DNA from: Flavobacterium fragile
GTDB lineage: Bacteria; Bacteroidota; Bacteroidia; Flavobacteriales; Flavobacteriaceae
Direction of reading: 5' to 3'
Assembly (NCBI RefSeq): GCF_023634865.1
Contig: NZ_JAMLJN010000001.1
Coordinates: 434,001-498,000 of the forward strand
Length of the DNA stretch: 64,000 bases
Shown piece after piece: positions 33,111 through 40,731 of this stretch. The position numbers were made by a program, and so were the translations under genes. The notes under the pieces were generated by a model. That model worked only from the letters and a program-made list of their open reading frames with translations, was not told where the DNA came from and searched no databases. How positions within the stretch are numbered: position 1 is the stretch's first letter; the number at the start of each line of letters is the position of its first letter.

Positions 33111-33704
33111 ATGAAAAAAGTTTTATTATCAGCTGTAGCATTATTGGCTTTCGGTTTTGCTAACGCACAAGAAGGAAAAGGTAATGGTGGTTTCTCAAAA
33201 GGAGATGTATTTGTAACTGGTGCTTTCACTTTTGGAACTACAAATGACAAAAACAATGATGTGAAAACGAATTCTTTTGAAATCGCTCCACAAGTTGGTT
33301 TCTTCGTAAATGAAAACATTGCTGTTGGTGGTAAATTAGGTTTCGGTTCTTACAAAACGGAAGATACTGGGGTTGATACTGTAGACATGTCAGGGTTAAC
33401 TTTAGGTGCTTTCGGTCGTTACTATTTTACTCCTGCTAATCAATTTTCATTATTTGGTCAATTAGGTTTTGATTATTCTTCAATGGAGAATAAATTAACA
33501 AATTACAAAGTAAACGGTATTGATGCTGGTTTAGGTTTAGGTATGAATTATTTCGTATCGTCTAACTTTTCTATCGAAGCTGGTGTAGCTGTTTTAGGTT
33601 TTACATCTGAAAAGGCTGATGTTTCTGGTGCAAAGGCTAGTACATCTTTTAATTTTGGAGGTGACTGGAGAGCTGTAACTTTCGGAGTTAACTACAAATT
33701 CTAA
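33111..33704 (+). CDS. Outer-membrane beta-barrel protein
   Basis: A 197-residue protein with a signal peptide (MKKVLLSAVALLAFGFANAQ) and an eight-stranded barrel pattern, with strands such as DVFVTGAFTFGT, NIAVGGKLGFGSYKT and a C-terminal VTFGVNYKF ending in Phe, the usual outer-membrane sorting end. It resembles the OmpX/OprF N-terminal type barrels seen in Bacteroidota. A strong leader region and terminator suggest a highly expressed single gene. Confidence 0.87.
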   Translation: MKKVLLSAVALLAFGFANAQEGKGNGGFSKGDVFVTGAFTFGTTNDKNNDVKTNSFEIAPQVGFFVNENIAVGGKLGFGSYKTEDTGVDTVDMSGLTLGAFGRYYFTPANQFSLFGQLGFDYSSMENKLTNYKVNGIDAGLGLGMNYFVSSNFSIEAGVAVLGFTSEKADVSGAKASTSFNFGGDWRAVTFGVNYKF

Positions 33705-33724
33705 TTTGTAATTAAATAAAAATG

Positions 33725-33751
33725 AAACCCGAGCAATGCTCGGGTTTTTTT
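33725..33751 (+). terminator. Terminator of the beta-barrel gene
   Basis: AAACCCGAGC-AAT-GCTCGGGTTT is a perfect 10-bp stem followed by a run of T. It is 21 bases after the stop codon. Confidence 0.92.
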
Positions 33752-33841
33752 GTGTTTTTTATTTGTGTATGCATTTAAATTGATTAAACTAAATATATTT
33801 ATGTTATTACAAAATGATTATATGTTAGTTAAATAACAAAA

Positions 33842-33865
33842 AAAAGGAGCTATTAAGCTCCTTTT
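33842..33865 (-). terminator. Terminator overlapping the DUF2752 stop codon
   Basis: AAAAGGAGCT and AGCTCCTTTT form a 10-bp stem whose 4-base loop contains the stop codon of the DUF2752 gene (33853-33855). On the minus strand a T-run follows the stem. The last four codons therefore form half of the terminator. Confidence 0.85.
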
Positions 33866-34188
33866 GCATACATTAATCTTCCAATGACGCCAGGCATTCT
33901 TTTGCCTTGTATATCGTAAATCGATTTAATCCACATAGGAAATAACATTGGAACCACAATAAATGATAATTTATTAAAATTCCATGCTTCTTCAAATTCA
34001 AAATGAATAAAATGCATAGTAGCTCTTGTTAATCCACAAGCATAACATTCTATTCCAGCAAGTTGAACCGATAAGCAAACACTTTCACCCTTATCAAAAA
34101 AATCTGAAGGTAAAGCCCATAAAGCAAAAGGCGTTACAAGAGTAACAATATGAATAGTATAAAAAATAAATTTACGAATATGGCGCAT
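33853..34188 (-). CDS. DUF2752 membrane protein
   Basis: A 111-residue protein with two or three predicted membrane segments. The DUF2752 hallmark is the short motif ECYACGLTRATMHFIH, here at residues 47-62, preceded by another Cys. Members are common in Bacteroidota; function is unknown. It lies 9 bases after the TM2-domain gene on the same strand, and TM2 and DUF2752 genes are often adjacent, so they are probably one operon. Confidence 0.88.
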   Translation of the reverse strand: MRHIRKFIFYTIHIVTLVTPFALWALPSDFFDKGESVCLSVQLAGIECYACGLTRATMHFIHFEFEEAWNFNKLSFIVVPMLFPMWIKSIYDIQGKRMPGVIGRLMYAKGA

Positions 34189-34197
34189 TAGAAAAGA

Positions 34198-34551
34198 TTA
34201 TAGAGTTTTTGCGTAAGAACCGTCTTTAGGTTGTAAATCACCTGTAATGATTCTAATTAAATCGATTAATGCCCAAATACCACATCCACCTAATGTAAGT
34301 AATTGAACAATTCCTTGCCAAGTGTACCCTAAGTAGAATCTGTGGATTCCTAAACCACCTACTAAAGCAGCTAAAATTAAAGCTACTAATTGGCTTTTTC
34401 CTTCTGCAGCAGCAGCTGGTGAAGATAATTCATCTTCGCTGTTGTCAACAACTGTTACATTGTTTGTACTTTGTACAGGGAATGATGCATAAGAAACAGA
34501 TAATGCACCAAACGTTAGCATTAATGCCACGAAAAATAATTTAATTTTCAT
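34198..34551 (-). CDS. TM2 domain-containing protein
   Basis: A 117-residue protein with an N-terminal signal segment (residues 1-22) and a TM2 domain at about residues 52-105: ALVGGLGIHRFYLGYTWQGI followed by a Gly-rich turn and GIWALIDLIRIITG. TM2 proteins have two helices joined by a DRF-like loop, here replaced by a Gly-Ile-His-Arg-Phe pattern. The domain's function in bacteria is unknown. First gene of a unit with DUF2752. Confidence 0.9.
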   Translation of the reverse strand: MKIKLFFVALMLTFGALSVSYASFPVQSTNNVTVVDNSEDELSSPAAAAEGKSQLVALILAALVGGLGIHRFYLGYTWQGIVQLLTLGGCGIWALIDLIRIITGDLQPKDGSYAKTL

Positions 34552-34600
34552 AATTAAAAGTTTTAGATTTGTACAAAAATATAAAAATCCCTAAAAGAAA

Positions 34601-35491
34601 ATGAAAAATCTTATTAAAATTTTATTAATTGTTTTGTTTGTTAGTTTTGATTCTTTTGCACAAGAAAACTTTGAATTTTTTGGAGCTATTAAATTAAACG
34701 GAAACGACAAAACGTTAATAACATATCGCATCGTTTTTCAGGAAAATAATGGGAAAATATCAGGATATTCTATTACTGATTTGGATGGAAGTCATGAAAC
34801 TAAGAATACTATAGTGGGAACTTATGATAAATCAACTAAGCTTTTAACATTTCAAGAAAGGGATATTTTGTACACCAAATCAAAATTTGCTCAAAGTTCG
34901 TTCTGTTTTGTTAATTTTTCAGGCAAAGTAAAATTGGTTGACAATAGCAGTAAGATTGAAGGTAATTTTAAAGGTTTGTTTAAAAATAAAACCAAGTGTA
35001 TTGATGGCACAGTAGCTTTAGTTGGAAGTGCTAAGATTTATAATTTGGCAAAAAAAGTAAACAAGAAAATTCAAAAATCTAAGCAGATAGACAACGAGGT
35101 GAAATTGCGTTCTAATCCAATAGCGATTTTAGATAGTTTGAAAATTAATAAGTTAAGTAAAGATCAAAATCTGAATGTTTTTTGGGAATCTAAAAAGATT
35201 AAAATCGAAATATTTGATGCAGGAAAAGAAGATGGAGATGTTATTACTTTATTTCACAATGGTAAAGTAATTCTTGAGAATTATAAAGTGAAGAATGAAA
35301 AAAAGATAATAACGGTTCCTGTAAATCTAGATGAAAAGAATGAGTTTAAGATTTTAGCTATTAATGAAGGAACAATTCTTCCAAATACAGCAAAAATTAT
35401 TCTAATTGATGAAAATCGGACTTTTGAATTGTTGACCTCGTTCAAGAAATCCGAAAATGCCTCTATTACTCTAATTAAAAAGGAATTATAG
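34601..35491 (+). CDS. Exported protein of unknown function
   Basis: A 296-residue protein with a signal peptide (about residues 1-20, ending SFAQ). The N-terminal 140 residues form a beta-rich domain with a Cys pair region (SSFCFVNFSG, NKTKCIDGT). Residues 200-290 form a second beta domain beginning KKIKIEIFDAGKEDGDVITLFHNGK, a pattern I have seen at the end of other Bacteroidota secreted proteins but cannot name. It is 17 bases before xerD on the same strand. Confidence 0.7.
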   Translation: MKNLIKILLIVLFVSFDSFAQENFEFFGAIKLNGNDKTLITYRIVFQENNGKISGYSITDLDGSHETKNTIVGTYDKSTKLLTFQERDILYTKSKFAQSSFCFVNFSGKVKLVDNSSKIEGNFKGLFKNKTKCIDGTVALVGSAKIYNLAKKVNKKIQKSKQIDNEVKLRSNPIAILDSLKINKLSKDQNLNVFWESKKIKIEIFDAGKEDGDVITLFHNGKVILENYKVKNEKKIITVPVNLDEKNEFKILAINEGTILPNTAKIILIDENRTFELLTSFKKSENASITLIKKEL

Positions 35492-35508
35492 TCGTCAATT
35501 GCGTTATA

Positions 35509-36408
35509 ATGAGTACATGGCAATCATATATTAAAGAATATCAAAATTACCTTCGATTAGAGCGAGGGCTTTCTAAAAATACCATTGAAAATTATACATT
35601 TGATATTGAAAAGTTGGTATTGTTTTTAGAACAAAATGATATTGTAGTTTCCCCAATTCAAATTTCTGAAGAAACGATTCAGGAGTTTGTATATGCTATT
35701 TCATCCAAAGTAAATGCGCGAAGCCAATCTCGAATTATATCGGGTTTAAAAAGTTTTTTTAATTATTTGATATTTGAGGATTATCGAAATGATAGTCCAC
35801 TCGAATTGATTGAAGTGCCAAAAATAGGAAGAAAATTACCTGATACATTAGCTACCGAAGAAATTGACGCTTTAATAGCGGCTATAGATTTGTCTACACC
35901 AGAAGGTGAAAGAAACAAAGCGATGCTTGAAACTTTATACAGTTGTGGTTTGCGCGTTTCAGAATTAATAGGATTAAAATTATCTGATTTATTTTTTGAA
36001 GAAGGCTTTATTAAAATAACAGGAAAAGGGAACAAGCAACGTTTTGTGCCTGTAGGGCAATCTACTATAAAATACATTACTTCTTATGTGAATTTAATTC
36101 GCGTGCATTATCCGGTTCAAAAGGGACATGAGGATACCTTGTTTTTGAATAGGAGGGGAAAGCAACTTACAAGGGCAATGGTATTTACTATAATTAAAGA
36201 TTTAGCGGTAAAAATCAATTTAAATAAAACGATTAGTCCGCATACATTCCGTCATTCTTTTGCTACTCATTTGTTAGAGAACGGTGCCGATTTACGTTCT
36301 ATTCAATTAATGTTGGGCCACGAGTCCATAACAACTACTGAAGTCTACATGCACTTAGATCGTAAATTCCTTTCAGAAGTGTTAAAGAATTTCCACCCGA
36401 GAGCCTAG
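35509..36408 (+). CDS. xerD: Tyrosine recombinase XerD
   Basis: A 299-residue tyrosine recombinase. The N-terminal SAM-like core-binding domain is residues 1-90. Catalytic residues are visible: Arg in SCGLRVSELIGL, Lys in TGKGNKQRFVP, His-x-x-Arg in ISPHTFRHSFATHLLENGAD, His in MLGHESITTTEVYMH and its Tyr nucleophile. Size and SPHTFRHSFATHLLE identify a XerC/D housekeeping enzyme that resolves chromosome dimers at dif, rather than an integrase of a mobile element. No mobile element is nearby. Confidence 0.94.
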   Translation: MSTWQSYIKEYQNYLRLERGLSKNTIENYTFDIEKLVLFLEQNDIVVSPIQISEETIQEFVYAISSKVNARSQSRIISGLKSFFNYLIFEDYRNDSPLELIEVPKIGRKLPDTLATEEIDALIAAIDLSTPEGERNKAMLETLYSCGLRVSELIGLKLSDLFFEEGFIKITGKGNKQRFVPVGQSTIKYITSYVNLIRVHYPVQKGHEDTLFLNRRGKQLTRAMVFTIIKDLAVKINLNKTISPHTFRHSFATHLLENGADLRSIQLMLGHESITTTEVYMHLDRKFLSEVLKNFHPRA

Positions 36409-36429
36409 TTTGGAATTTATATATAAAAA

Positions 36430-36457
36430 AAAGGATGTCATAATAACATCCTTTCTT
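36430..36457. terminator. Bidirectional terminator between xerD and rny
   Basis: AAAGGATGT-CATAATA-ACATCCTTT, a 9-bp stem, lies 21 bases after the xerD stop and 22 bases after the end of the convergent rny gene, with A/T runs on both sides. Confidence 0.85.
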
Positions 36458-36476
36458 TATATCAATATTTGTGCGA

Positions 36477-38039
36477 TTACTTCGCAATATTTACTGCTCT
36501 AGTTTCACGAATAACAGTAATTTTCACTTGACCTGGGTACGTCATTTCAGTTTGAATTTTTTGTGAGATATCAAAAGAAAGATTAGCAGCAGCTTCATCA
36601 GATACTTTTTCACTTTCTACAATCACACGTAATTCTCTACCTGCTTGAATTGCATAGGCGTTTTTCACTCCATTGAATCCAAAAGCAATATCTTCTAAGT
36701 CTTTCAAACGTTGGATGTAAGAATCTAAAACTTGTCTTCTTGCTCCAGGACGTGCTCCGGAAATAGCATCACAAACTTGGATGATTGGCGAAATCAAGGA
36801 TTTCATTTCAATTTCGTCGTGGTGCGCCCCAATAGCATTACAAACTTCTTCTTTTTCACCATATTTTTCAGCCCATTGCATACCTAAAATAGCGTGAGGT
36901 AATTCACTCTCAGTATCTGGAACTTTTCCAATATCGTGTAGTAAACCAGCTCTTTTTGCTAATTTAACGTTTAATCCTAATTCAGCGGCCATGATACCAC
37001 ATAACTTAGCTACTTCTCTTGAGTGTTGTAGTAAGTTTTGTCCGTAAGACGAACGATATTTCATTCTACCTACCACTTTAATCAATTCTGGGTGTAATCC
37101 GTGGATTCCTAAATCAATTACAGTGCGTTTACCAGTTTCAATGATTTCTTCATCAATTTGTTTAGCTGTTTTAGCTACAACTTCTTCAATGCGAGCAGGG
37201 TGAATACGCCCGTCAGTTACTAATTTGTGTAATGCCAAACGAGCGATTTCTCTTCTTACAGGATCAAAACAAGATAAGATGATAGCTTCAGGCGTGTCGT
37301 CTACAATAATTTCAACACCTGTTGCAGCTTCTAAGGCTCTAATGTTACGACCTTCACGTCCGATGATTCTACCTTTCACATCGTCCGATTCAATGTTAAA
37401 AACAGATACACAATTTTCAACTGCTTCTTCCGTACCCACTCTTTGAATGGTATTGATGATAATCTTTTTAGCTTCTTGTTGAGCTGTCATTTTAGCTTCT
37501 TCAACAGTGTCTTGAATAAAAGACATGGCTGTAGTTTTCGCTTCTGCTTTTAAACTTTCAACTAATTGGTTTTTAGCTTCTTCTGCCGATAAGCCAGAAA
37601 TAGTTTCAAGTTGCTCCACTTGGCTTTTGTGTAACTTGTCTATTTCTTGTTGTTTTTTGTCTAAATACTCAATTTTAGCATTGTAATCAGCAATTTTAGC
37701 TTCTGCTTCATCAGCTGCTTTTTTGGCTCTTGCCAATTCGTTTGAAACCTGTGATTCTTTATCGCGAGTTCTTTTTTCGGCTTCTGCCATTTTTTTGTCA
37801 CGAGCTAGAATTACTTGTTCATGCTCAGCTTTTAATTCTAAAAACTTTTCTTTAGCTTGTAGAATCTTATCTTTTTTAGCGGCTTCCGCTTCAGTTTTAG
37901 CGTCTTTTAAAATCGAAGCTGCTTCTTTTTTTGCGTTTTTGATTAGGTTTGAAACATTGCTTTTTTCTAAGAATTTAGCAATTCCAAAACCTCCTGCAAT
38001 ACCGACAACAATTCCAATTATTATACTTACTATATCCAT
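36477..38039 (-). CDS. rny: Ribonuclease Y
   Basis: A 520-residue membrane-anchored endoribonuclease that starts mRNA decay. The N-terminal helix (about residues 3-23) is followed by a long coiled coil rich in Ala, Lys and Glu to residue 195, a KH domain ([21 protein letters not shown]), and an HD domain with [10 protein letters not shown] and the later GAHHDEIE. It is full length for the family. It lies downstream of zapA and the 6S RNA on the same strand. Confidence 0.96.
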   Translation of the reverse strand: MDIVSIIIGIVVGIAGGFGIAKFLEKSNVSNLIKNAKKEAASILKDAKTEAEAAKKDKILQAKEKFLELKAEHEQVILARDKKMAEAEKRTRDKESQVSNELARAKKAADEAEAKIADYNAKIEYLDKKQQEIDKLHKSQVEQLETISGLSAEEAKNQLVESLKAEAKTTAMSFIQDTVEEAKMTAQQEAKKIIINTIQRVGTEEAVENCVSVFNIESDDVKGRIIGREGRNIRALEAATGVEIIVDDTPEAIILSCFDPVRREIARLALHKLVTDGRIHPARIEEVVAKTAKQIDEEIIETGKRTVIDLGIHGLHPELIKVVGRMKYRSSYGQNLLQHSREVAKLCGIMAAELGLNVKLAKRAGLLHDIGKVPDTESELPHAILGMQWAEKYGEKEEVCNAIGAHHDEIEMKSLISPIIQVCDAISGARPGARRQVLDSYIQRLKDLEDIAFGFNGVKNAYAIQAGRELRVIVESEKVSDEAAANLSFDISQKIQTEMTYPGQVKITVIRETRAVNIAK

Positions 38040-38068
38040 ATGTGTGTTAAAAAAATTATATAAAAAAA

Positions 38069-38218
38069 GCCTACATTAGGTGTTTGTATAAACTCTGTTA
38101 TACAAGATTTGAGCTAACTTGCAGTTCAAACTTCCCACTAAAGGGCCTGTTATAGTTGCAAAGATTTACTCGTTTAATTTGTTAGTGTTGAGTTTATCAA
38201 ATATATACTAATGTAGGC
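38069..38218 (-). ncRNA. ssrS: 6S RNA
   Basis: On the minus strand, GCCTACATTAG at the 5' end pairs perfectly with CTAATGTAGGC at the 3' end (11 bp). Inside it, ATAAACTC pairs with GAGTTTAT, then an unpaired region, then CTTTGCA near TGCAAG and AAGTTTGA near TCAAA.CTT. This gives the long rod with a central bubble that 6S RNA uses to mimic an open promoter. The last stem is followed by seven T. The location right after zapA is the classic place for ssrS, as in E. coli. The exact 5' end is not certain. Confidence 0.82.
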
Positions 38219-38248
38219 AGTATCTTTGTTTTATTTGTAAGAACGTAT

Positions 38249-38542
38249 TTATTTTGAGAGTAACTCACTCAGTTTTTTATCCAAATTTTGCAATCTGGTA
38301 ATGCTGATTTCATTATTATTAGAGTTATTGATTTCTTTTTGTTCTACCTGAGCTGCAAATTGTAATGCACACATCGCTAGTACGTCTTGCTTGTCCCTTA
38401 CCGCATAGTTTTGTTCAAACTGTTTTATCATAGCATCGATTTTTTTTGAAGCACTTCTAAGTCCTTCTTCTTGTGATGGTTCCACAGTTAAGGGATACAC
38501 ACGATCTGCTATTGATATTTTAATTTTCAGTTTTTCACTCAT
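38249..38542 (-). CDS. zapA: Cell division protein ZapA
   Basis: A 97-residue ZapA. It binds FtsZ and bundles its filaments at the division ring. KIKISIADRVYPLTVEPSQEEGLRSASKKIDAMI is the N-terminal dimer domain, and VLAMCALQFAAQVEQK leads into the C-terminal coiled coil. It follows a small coiled-coil protein gene by 7 bases and is followed by the 6S RNA, a conserved arrangement. Confidence 0.93.
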   Translation of the reverse strand: MSEKLKIKISIADRVYPLTVEPSQEEGLRSASKKIDAMIKQFEQNYAVRDKQDVLAMCALQFAAQVEQKEINNSNNNEISITRLQNLDKKLSELLSK

Positions 38543-38549
38543 GTGATTT

Positions 38550-38843
38550 CTAATCCGAAAGTTGGGCTATGCAATAATCAATTTCTCTGATTAATGAATT
38601 TATTTTGAGTTTTGTTTCTCGTTTATTTTCTTCACTGCCTAGTAATGAATTTACCATTTTAAGAGTATCTATTTGATTCTTTAGTGATTGTATTTCACTA
38701 TTTTGCTCTTGTTGATTTTTTTTAGAAAGCAACAATTCTTCTTGCAACTCTAGGTTCTTTTTTTCTAATTGCATCACTTTCTGATTCAATTTGAAAAATT
38801 TAACTTCGAGAGAATCAATTAATTCAGATAATCCATTCATCAA
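38550..38843 (-). CDS. Small coiled-coil protein upstream of zapA
   Basis: A 97-residue protein that is almost wholly coiled coil: VKFFKLNQKVMQLEKKNLELQEELLLSKKNQQEQNSE style heptads from residue 12 to 75, then a short C-terminal helix (SLIREIDYCIAQL). I do not recognise a named family. It is translated just before zapA and is a plausible division-ring partner of ZapA, as ZapB is in Enterobacteria, but this is inferred from position and shape only. Confidence 0.75.
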   Translation of the reverse strand: MMNGLSELIDSLEVKFFKLNQKVMQLEKKNLELQEELLLSKKNQQEQNSEIQSLKNQIDTLKMVNSLLGSEENKRETKLKINSLIREIDYCIAQLSD

Positions 38844-39033
38844 CGATAGAATTCATTTCAATATTCTACAAAGTTAGTATTAGTATTGATAAATAGCAAT
38901 AGTTTTTTTTAAATTTTATGAATAAATTTTAATTTTTTATAACTAATTGATTGTTATTTATTTAATTCTTGCCTTGTTTTTGTTTGCTTCTAATACAATT
39001 ATTTTTATTATTTTAGCATTAAACACAAGCACT

Positions 39034-40716
39034 ATGAAATTTGTATTAGCCTTTTTATTTGCCCCATTTTTAATTTTTAGTCAAGATTATCCTCAAGATT
39101 TTTTTCAATCACCTTTAGATATTCCCTTAGATATTTCGGGTTCATTTGGTGAACTTCGAAGTAATCATTTTCATTCAGGTCTCGATTTTAAAACAAAAGG
39201 TAAAGAAGGTTTACCTGTTTATGCTTCGGGTGATGGGTATATTTCTAGAATAAAAATTTCAACCTTTGGATACGGAAAAGCTATTTACATTACACATCCT
39301 AATGGTTTTACTACCGTATATGGACATTTGCAAAAAGCCAATGGTGCTATCGAGGCATTTATAAAATCAAAACAATACCAAGAGCAATCTTTTGAAGTTG
39401 AAATGTACTTGTACCCCACAGAACTACCTATTAAAAAAGGGGATATTATTGGTTTTACTGGAAATACTGGTGGAAGTGGAGGCCCTCATCTTCATTTTGA
39501 GTTTAGAAATACAAAGTCAGAAGAGATTTTGAATCCGTTACATTTTGGTTTCAAGAACATTATTTCCGACGATAGAAAGCCGATAATACAAGGTATTGTA
39601 GCTTATCCGTTAGATTCTACTGTTGTGAACAACTCTCAAAAACCAATTAATATTTCGTTTTCTAAACAGTCTGACGGTAGTTATTTAGGGGTAAAAGTAA
39701 AAGCAAATGGGAGGATAGCTTTCGGAATTAATGCTTTTGATTTTTGTACCAACCCTTATAATAAAAACGGACTTTACAAGGTGAAGGCTTATTTGAATGG
39801 TGTTCTGCAATATCAGTATGGTTTTGATAGCTTTGCCTTCGACGAGACGCGTTACATTAATAATTTTATCGATTATGAACGCCTTCATCTTATGGGGCAG
39901 CGAGTTCAAAAATTATTTCAACTCACGAATTATCCTTTGTCTATTGTGGCGGGGAATAAGAAAGATGGAACCATAAAAGTGCAACCTGGTACTAATTATT
40001 CTTATCGCGTTGAAATATATGATTTTCATGATAATCGTGTTGATTTGATTATTCCGATAGCTTTTTCAAATGATGTTCCTACGATTAAAAATGAAGTAAA
40101 GAAAACACCTTATCTAGTGAAAGCTAAAAATGAATCCATTTTTCAGAAAGATAATATATCAGTGCAAATTCCTGAAAACGCATTTTACCATGATTTTTAT
40201 CTGAATTTTGATATAAATGAAAACATTTTATCGCTTCATGATGACAGTGTGCCTGTACACAAAAACATCACCATTACTTTTGAGAATGTACAAGGACTGT
40301 CAGAAGAACAATTGGCTAAAACCTATATTGCAACTTTGGATGGATACAAATTGGATTATAACAAAACGTATAGAAAAGGGAATAACTTTTCTTTAAAAAC
40401 TCGAACTTTAGGAAAATTTAAATTGGCACAAGATACCGTGCCACCAAGAATTTACAACGTAAATTTTATCGAAGGTAGTACCATAAAAGATCAAAAAACG
40501 ATTAGTGTTTCTGTAGCTGATTTGCATTCTGAAATAGCTTCTTACCGTGCCTATTTAAACGGAAAATGGATATTGATGGAGTATGACTACAAAACAAACA
40601 AGTTAGTTCATAATCTAGAGGATAACCTTTGGATTTCAGGAAGAAACGATTTCAAGTTGGTTGTTACAGATAATTTACAAAATTCCACTACCTTTGAATC
40701 TCACTTTTACAGATAA
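39034..40716 (+). CDS. M23 family metallopeptidase
   Basis: A protein of about 560 residues. I use the ATG at 39034, which gives a clean signal peptide (MKFVLAFLFAPFLIFSQ); the frame is open upstream but without coding character. The M23 LytM-like domain is at residues 25-170: NHFHSGLDF supplies the first His and Asp zinc ligands, TVYGHLQ and GPHLHFEF the others. The remaining 390 residues are beta-rich and of unknown fold. A murein endopeptidase role is likely. It precedes a TonB-dependent receptor by 15 bases. Confidence 0.9.
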   Translation: MKFVLAFLFAPFLIFSQDYPQDFFQSPLDIPLDISGSFGELRSNHFHSGLDFKTKGKEGLPVYASGDGYISRIKISTFGYGKAIYITHPNGFTTVYGHLQKANGAIEAFIKSKQYQEQSFEVEMYLYPTELPIKKGDIIGFTGNTGGSGGPHLHFEFRNTKSEEILNPLHFGFKNIISDDRKPIIQGIVAYPLDSTVVNNSQKPINISFSKQSDGSYLGVKVKANGRIAFGINAFDFCTNPYNKNGLYKVKAYLNGVLQYQYGFDSFAFDETRYINNFIDYERLHLMGQRVQKLFQLTNYPLSIVAGNKKDGTIKVQPGTNYSYRVEIYDFHDNRVDLIIPIAFSNDVPTIKNEVKKTPYLVKAKNESIFQKDNISVQIPENAFYHDFYLNFDINENILSLHDDSVPVHKNITITFENVQGLSEEQLAKTYIATLDGYKLDYNKTYRKGNNFSLKTRTLGKFKLAQDTVPPRIYNVNFIEGSTIKDQKTISVSVADLHSEIASYRAYLNGKWILMEYDYKTNKLVHNLEDNLWISGRNDFKLVVTDNLQNSTTFESHFYR

Positions 40717-40731
40717 TTAATACGCAATCTC

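Noticed and set aside
35509..36408. Integrase of an integrative element
   Set aside because: The protein has the size and motifs of housekeeping XerD, there is no tRNA attachment site or phage gene nearby, and the neighbours are core genes.
38221..38228. TATCTTTG as a plus-strand -7 promoter box
   Set aside because: No TTG at 17-23 bases upstream and no plus-strand gene starts for 800 bases; it is in the 6S RNA upstream region on the other strand.
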